Assembly: GCF_000499845.2 (NCBI RefSeq)
Contig: NC_023758.2
Location: 23,115,366-23,179,365 of the forward strand
Reading direction: 5' to 3'
Length of the DNA: 64,000 bases
From: Phaseolus vulgaris
Lineage: Eukaryota > Streptophyta > Magnoliopsida > Fabales > Fabaceae
Part shown: positions 61,402-64,000 of the stretch, in pieces
Numbering within the stretch: position 1 is the stretch's first letter
Layout of the letters: each line of letters starts with the position of its first letter
The notes under the pieces: model-generated
Told to the model about the DNA's origin: nothing
What the model saw: the letters and a program-made list of their open reading frames with translations, nothing else
Databases searched by the model: none
Made by a program: the position numbers and the translations under genes

Positions 61402-62330
61402 TTGGGGGATTGAACAACGAAAAGTGGGTCTGGAATTTCTTCTGGAGAAGGAATCTATTTGAATGGGAGAAACAATTAGCATAACAACTTTTTCAGGAAG
61501 TCAAAGGTGTGAATTTCGACTTGGATAAGAAGGACAGGTAGGTCTGGAAGGAAGGAGAGGAGTTTGGATACACGGTTAAATCAACATATCTCCGTCTAAG
61601 GGAGGATGGAGTAGGGGAGAATGGGATGTTGTTTAAAAAGTTTTAGAAGAGTAAAGTTGTACCTACTGCTTTAGTTACAACTTAGAGGGTGTTGGAAAAC
61701 AAGTTAGCCACTAAGGCTAACCTGGAAAGGCGCAGGACCACAGTTGCAAGCTCCACGTGTAGTCTGTGGGGTCGAGGAGGAGACTAACACCCATTTATTC
61801 TTTGAGTGCAGATTTGCTTGGTTATTGTGAGCCATTGTTGTGCATGGTTGGGCGTGCTGAGCGTGTTTCACAATGTCCCATTGTTAAATTTTTCCCAGTT
61901 TAGGATGAGCAACGTGCCTGCTTCGGTGAATGAGGTTTGGGGAGTTGTTTGGATCGTAGTCAACGAGGTTTGGAAGCATAGAAACAGGGTAATATTTAAA
62001 GGGGGAGTAGTGGATGTATTGGAAGCTTTTGCTTTGGCAATTAAAGGCTTGATCATGGGTTACATCCAAGTTACAGTTTGCGAATTTTTCCTATTTTGAT
62101 TGGTGCGTAGATCCGTTGGTTTGTATGAGGATGATCTCATGACGTATTCATTTAAGTTGTATGACTGTTTCCTCTAGATGTCTTCCTCTGGGTTAGCTAG
62201 AAAAGTTTTGTTTAGGCAGACTTTGATGTAAATCTTGTGATGAAGGTTATGGGTGAGTTCATGTATAAGGGCGAATCACCCCTAAAGTAATTCACATCTA
62301 TTTATTTTTTATTATCTATAAAAAAAATAG
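61397..62330 (+). pseudogene. LINE (non-LTR retrotransposon) 3' remnant with zf-RVT-like domain
   Basis: Translated pieces in several frames read FGGLNNEKWVWNFFWRRNLFEWE, then a zinc-binding-like stretch with STCSLCGVEEETNTHLFFEC (about 61750-61812), then VWGVVWIVVNEVWKHRNRVIFKGG. This is the order of the C-terminal zf-RVT region that follows RT in plant LINEs. Stops (for example 61482-61484) and frame changes break it. After 62100 the sequence is non-coding and ends near an A-rich stretch (ataaaaaaaatag, about 62316-62329), as expected for a LINE tail. Confidence 0.75.
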
Positions 62331-64000
62331 ATTAATTTGTATGAATGTTTTTTAATTTTATATTAAACTAATTTTAATATAAGTTAACTCGTTTTTCCAT
62401 ATATTAAATAAGGATGAAAATATGGGATGGATGAGTAAATCTCCTGTAAATAAAAGAAAATAAAAAATAAATTAAACATTTAAGTTTGTCAAGTTCTAGA
62501 TAATTTATAGTATAGTGTGAGATTCCTCTAATTTCACTTATCTTATTATTTTTTTAATCTTTTATTATTGTGTACAAATTAAATTAAGTATTTTGTTACT
62601 ATTATATATTTATAAACATAAAATTAGATTTTATTTCATGATTTATTAAAATATTTTTTTACTTATAAAAAATTGGTGAAAAAAATTAAAAAAAGATTGA
62701 AAAATTGTAATAAAGAATTTAATGAAAATCTATGAGTATTATAAATCATGGACTTTGGCTTTTGTCTTGTAGCATACCACTTTACCCAGCAGCCTGATTA
62801 GGTGGAGACGATTATCTAGAAGGTTATGTAATTGTTTATGCATCTAGAAGCTTATTTTCTCTCTCATCAGTGATTGATTTTGTGTATTTGAAAATAATAT
62901 TTTATGATTGTGATCTCGAAGATTGTTTCTAGTCCATTGCAGTGATGGAAAATATATGGTTTTATTGGGTTGTCCCATCAGAATGAACTTGATATGCTTC
63001 ATAGATTCTATCTTCTTTCTTCTTTCTAGAACGAAATGAAGAAACGACAGAGGATAAGAAGACAATAACTAAATTACTTTTCAAAGATGATGAAAAGTCA
63101 CCACCACGAGGAGGAAAATGTAATACCCTTTCAATTATTTCACAATTTCTTTTTTTTTACACCGTAATTCAGAATAATTATCGAACACGTATTCAGTTTT
63201 TGCAATTAGAAGTTAGAGGCAAATAATAATAATAATAAATTAAATGAAAAATACTCCTAGGACTCACGTTTTTCTATTTTTTTTTTTTCAATTAAATGAT
63301 TATCTTTCCTGTACTACCGAGCACGATATAGAAAAAGAGAAAAAAAATATATAAGAAATTGAAAAAATAACAACGATGGATAGCAAAACTTTTCATATAG
63401 AAAATAAATCCTAACGTCTCTTTATTACTGTTTTTTTTTAAATCAATAAATGATACACAAATACTTTATACTTTACATTGTGTTTGGTTCCCGTGGTGGG
63501 CTGTTCACGGTGATGAAAAACGGGATGAATATTAATTTGGATATAGTGATGTGTAAAGAAATAAGAGTAGTACTCTTAAGTATCTCTATTAAGTTATTAA
63601 TTTTATATATTTTTAATTAAAATAATATAACTATATTTTTTTTAAACTATTTTATTATTTGAAAAAATAAGTTTTTTTTTAAATAAAAGATCACTTGAAC
63701 TGAAATACATGTCAAATACTAGTACAGTCTGATATAATTGGAGTATAATTGGGCTGTACATAATCAAGTACAAGTTCAGTTATATGGGTTTTTTTTTTCA
63801 AAAATCATTTTTTAAATATAGGAGTTTAATTATATCCTAATTGAGATCGTATTTTGCAACTACTTCATAAATGAATATCTGATGCAGTTCACATAGAACT
63901 CGTATTTGACACATACGAATCCTTTAAAAAATTACAAAATCGAATTTCTAATTGGTGATTTCTTTGAAATTTAATCATACTCATGTGTACTATTTTCCCA
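62331..64000. other. AT-rich intergenic region to window end
   Basis: No gene recognised on either strand. The open frame at 62844-63065 (minus) has no family signature. Short simple repeats (aataataataat near 63225). Confidence 0.45.

Overview
This is nuclear DNA from a flowering plant, most likely a phaseoloid legume such as Vigna or Phaseolus. The organism call is an inference from overall character: AT-rich intergenic DNA, plant LTR-retrotransposon families, and plant gene families with plant-type introns. I see no bacterial operons, CRISPR array, rRNA or tRNA. Only one gene looks complete: an intronless ARMADILLO REPEAT ONLY (ARO) protein on the minus strand at 17816-19801, with a TATA box about 190 bp upstream of its start codon. 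Everything else recognisable is a gene remnant or a mobile element.

Layout. 1-2212: broken exons of a ZIFL-type major-facilitator transporter (minus). 2213-6663: AT-rich DNA with fold-back MITEs and microsatellites. 6664-15515: a 5'-LTR plus gag-protease-RT of a Ty3/Gypsy element, truncated in RT and split by a 5.3-kb non-autonomous LTR element (LARD-like, 9300-14598) with a perfect 5-bp target duplication. 17816-19801: ARO gene. 22077-24440: three copies of a terminal-repeat-like sequence with short palindromes, two of them inverted around a small ORF resembling the C-terminus of a plant-mobile-domain protein. 24441-33397: long AT-rich stretch without recognisable genes. 33398-34077: Tourist-like MITE. 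36027-37060: three exons of a plastid-type solanesyl diphosphate synthase (minus), truncated.

37769-49034 holds a diverged direct segmental duplication (37769-39757 and 45419-49034). Both copies carry the same Mutator-type MITE at the same site with the same 9-bp target duplication. The second copy has a further 1.6-kb CACTA-like insertion and abuts the broken end of a decayed Ty1/Copia element. 52194-52764 is a related Mutator-type MITE. 53610-62330 is a three-layer nest: a LINE remnant, interrupted by a nearly complete minus-strand Ty1/Copia element (53650-61396, equal 672-bp LTRs, 5-bp target duplication), itself interrupted by a 1.9-kb solo LTR (54650-56525, 5-bp target duplication).

The genes do not form a pathway. 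The window is best read as one housekeeping-type gene in a transposon-rich region whose insertions can be ordered in time. I found no convincing new biological system. The items most worth a second look are the Mutator-type MITE family, the palindrome-bearing terminal repeats, the dated duplication, and the single-frame Gypsy gag-pol inactivated by stop codons that each fit one C-to-T type change.
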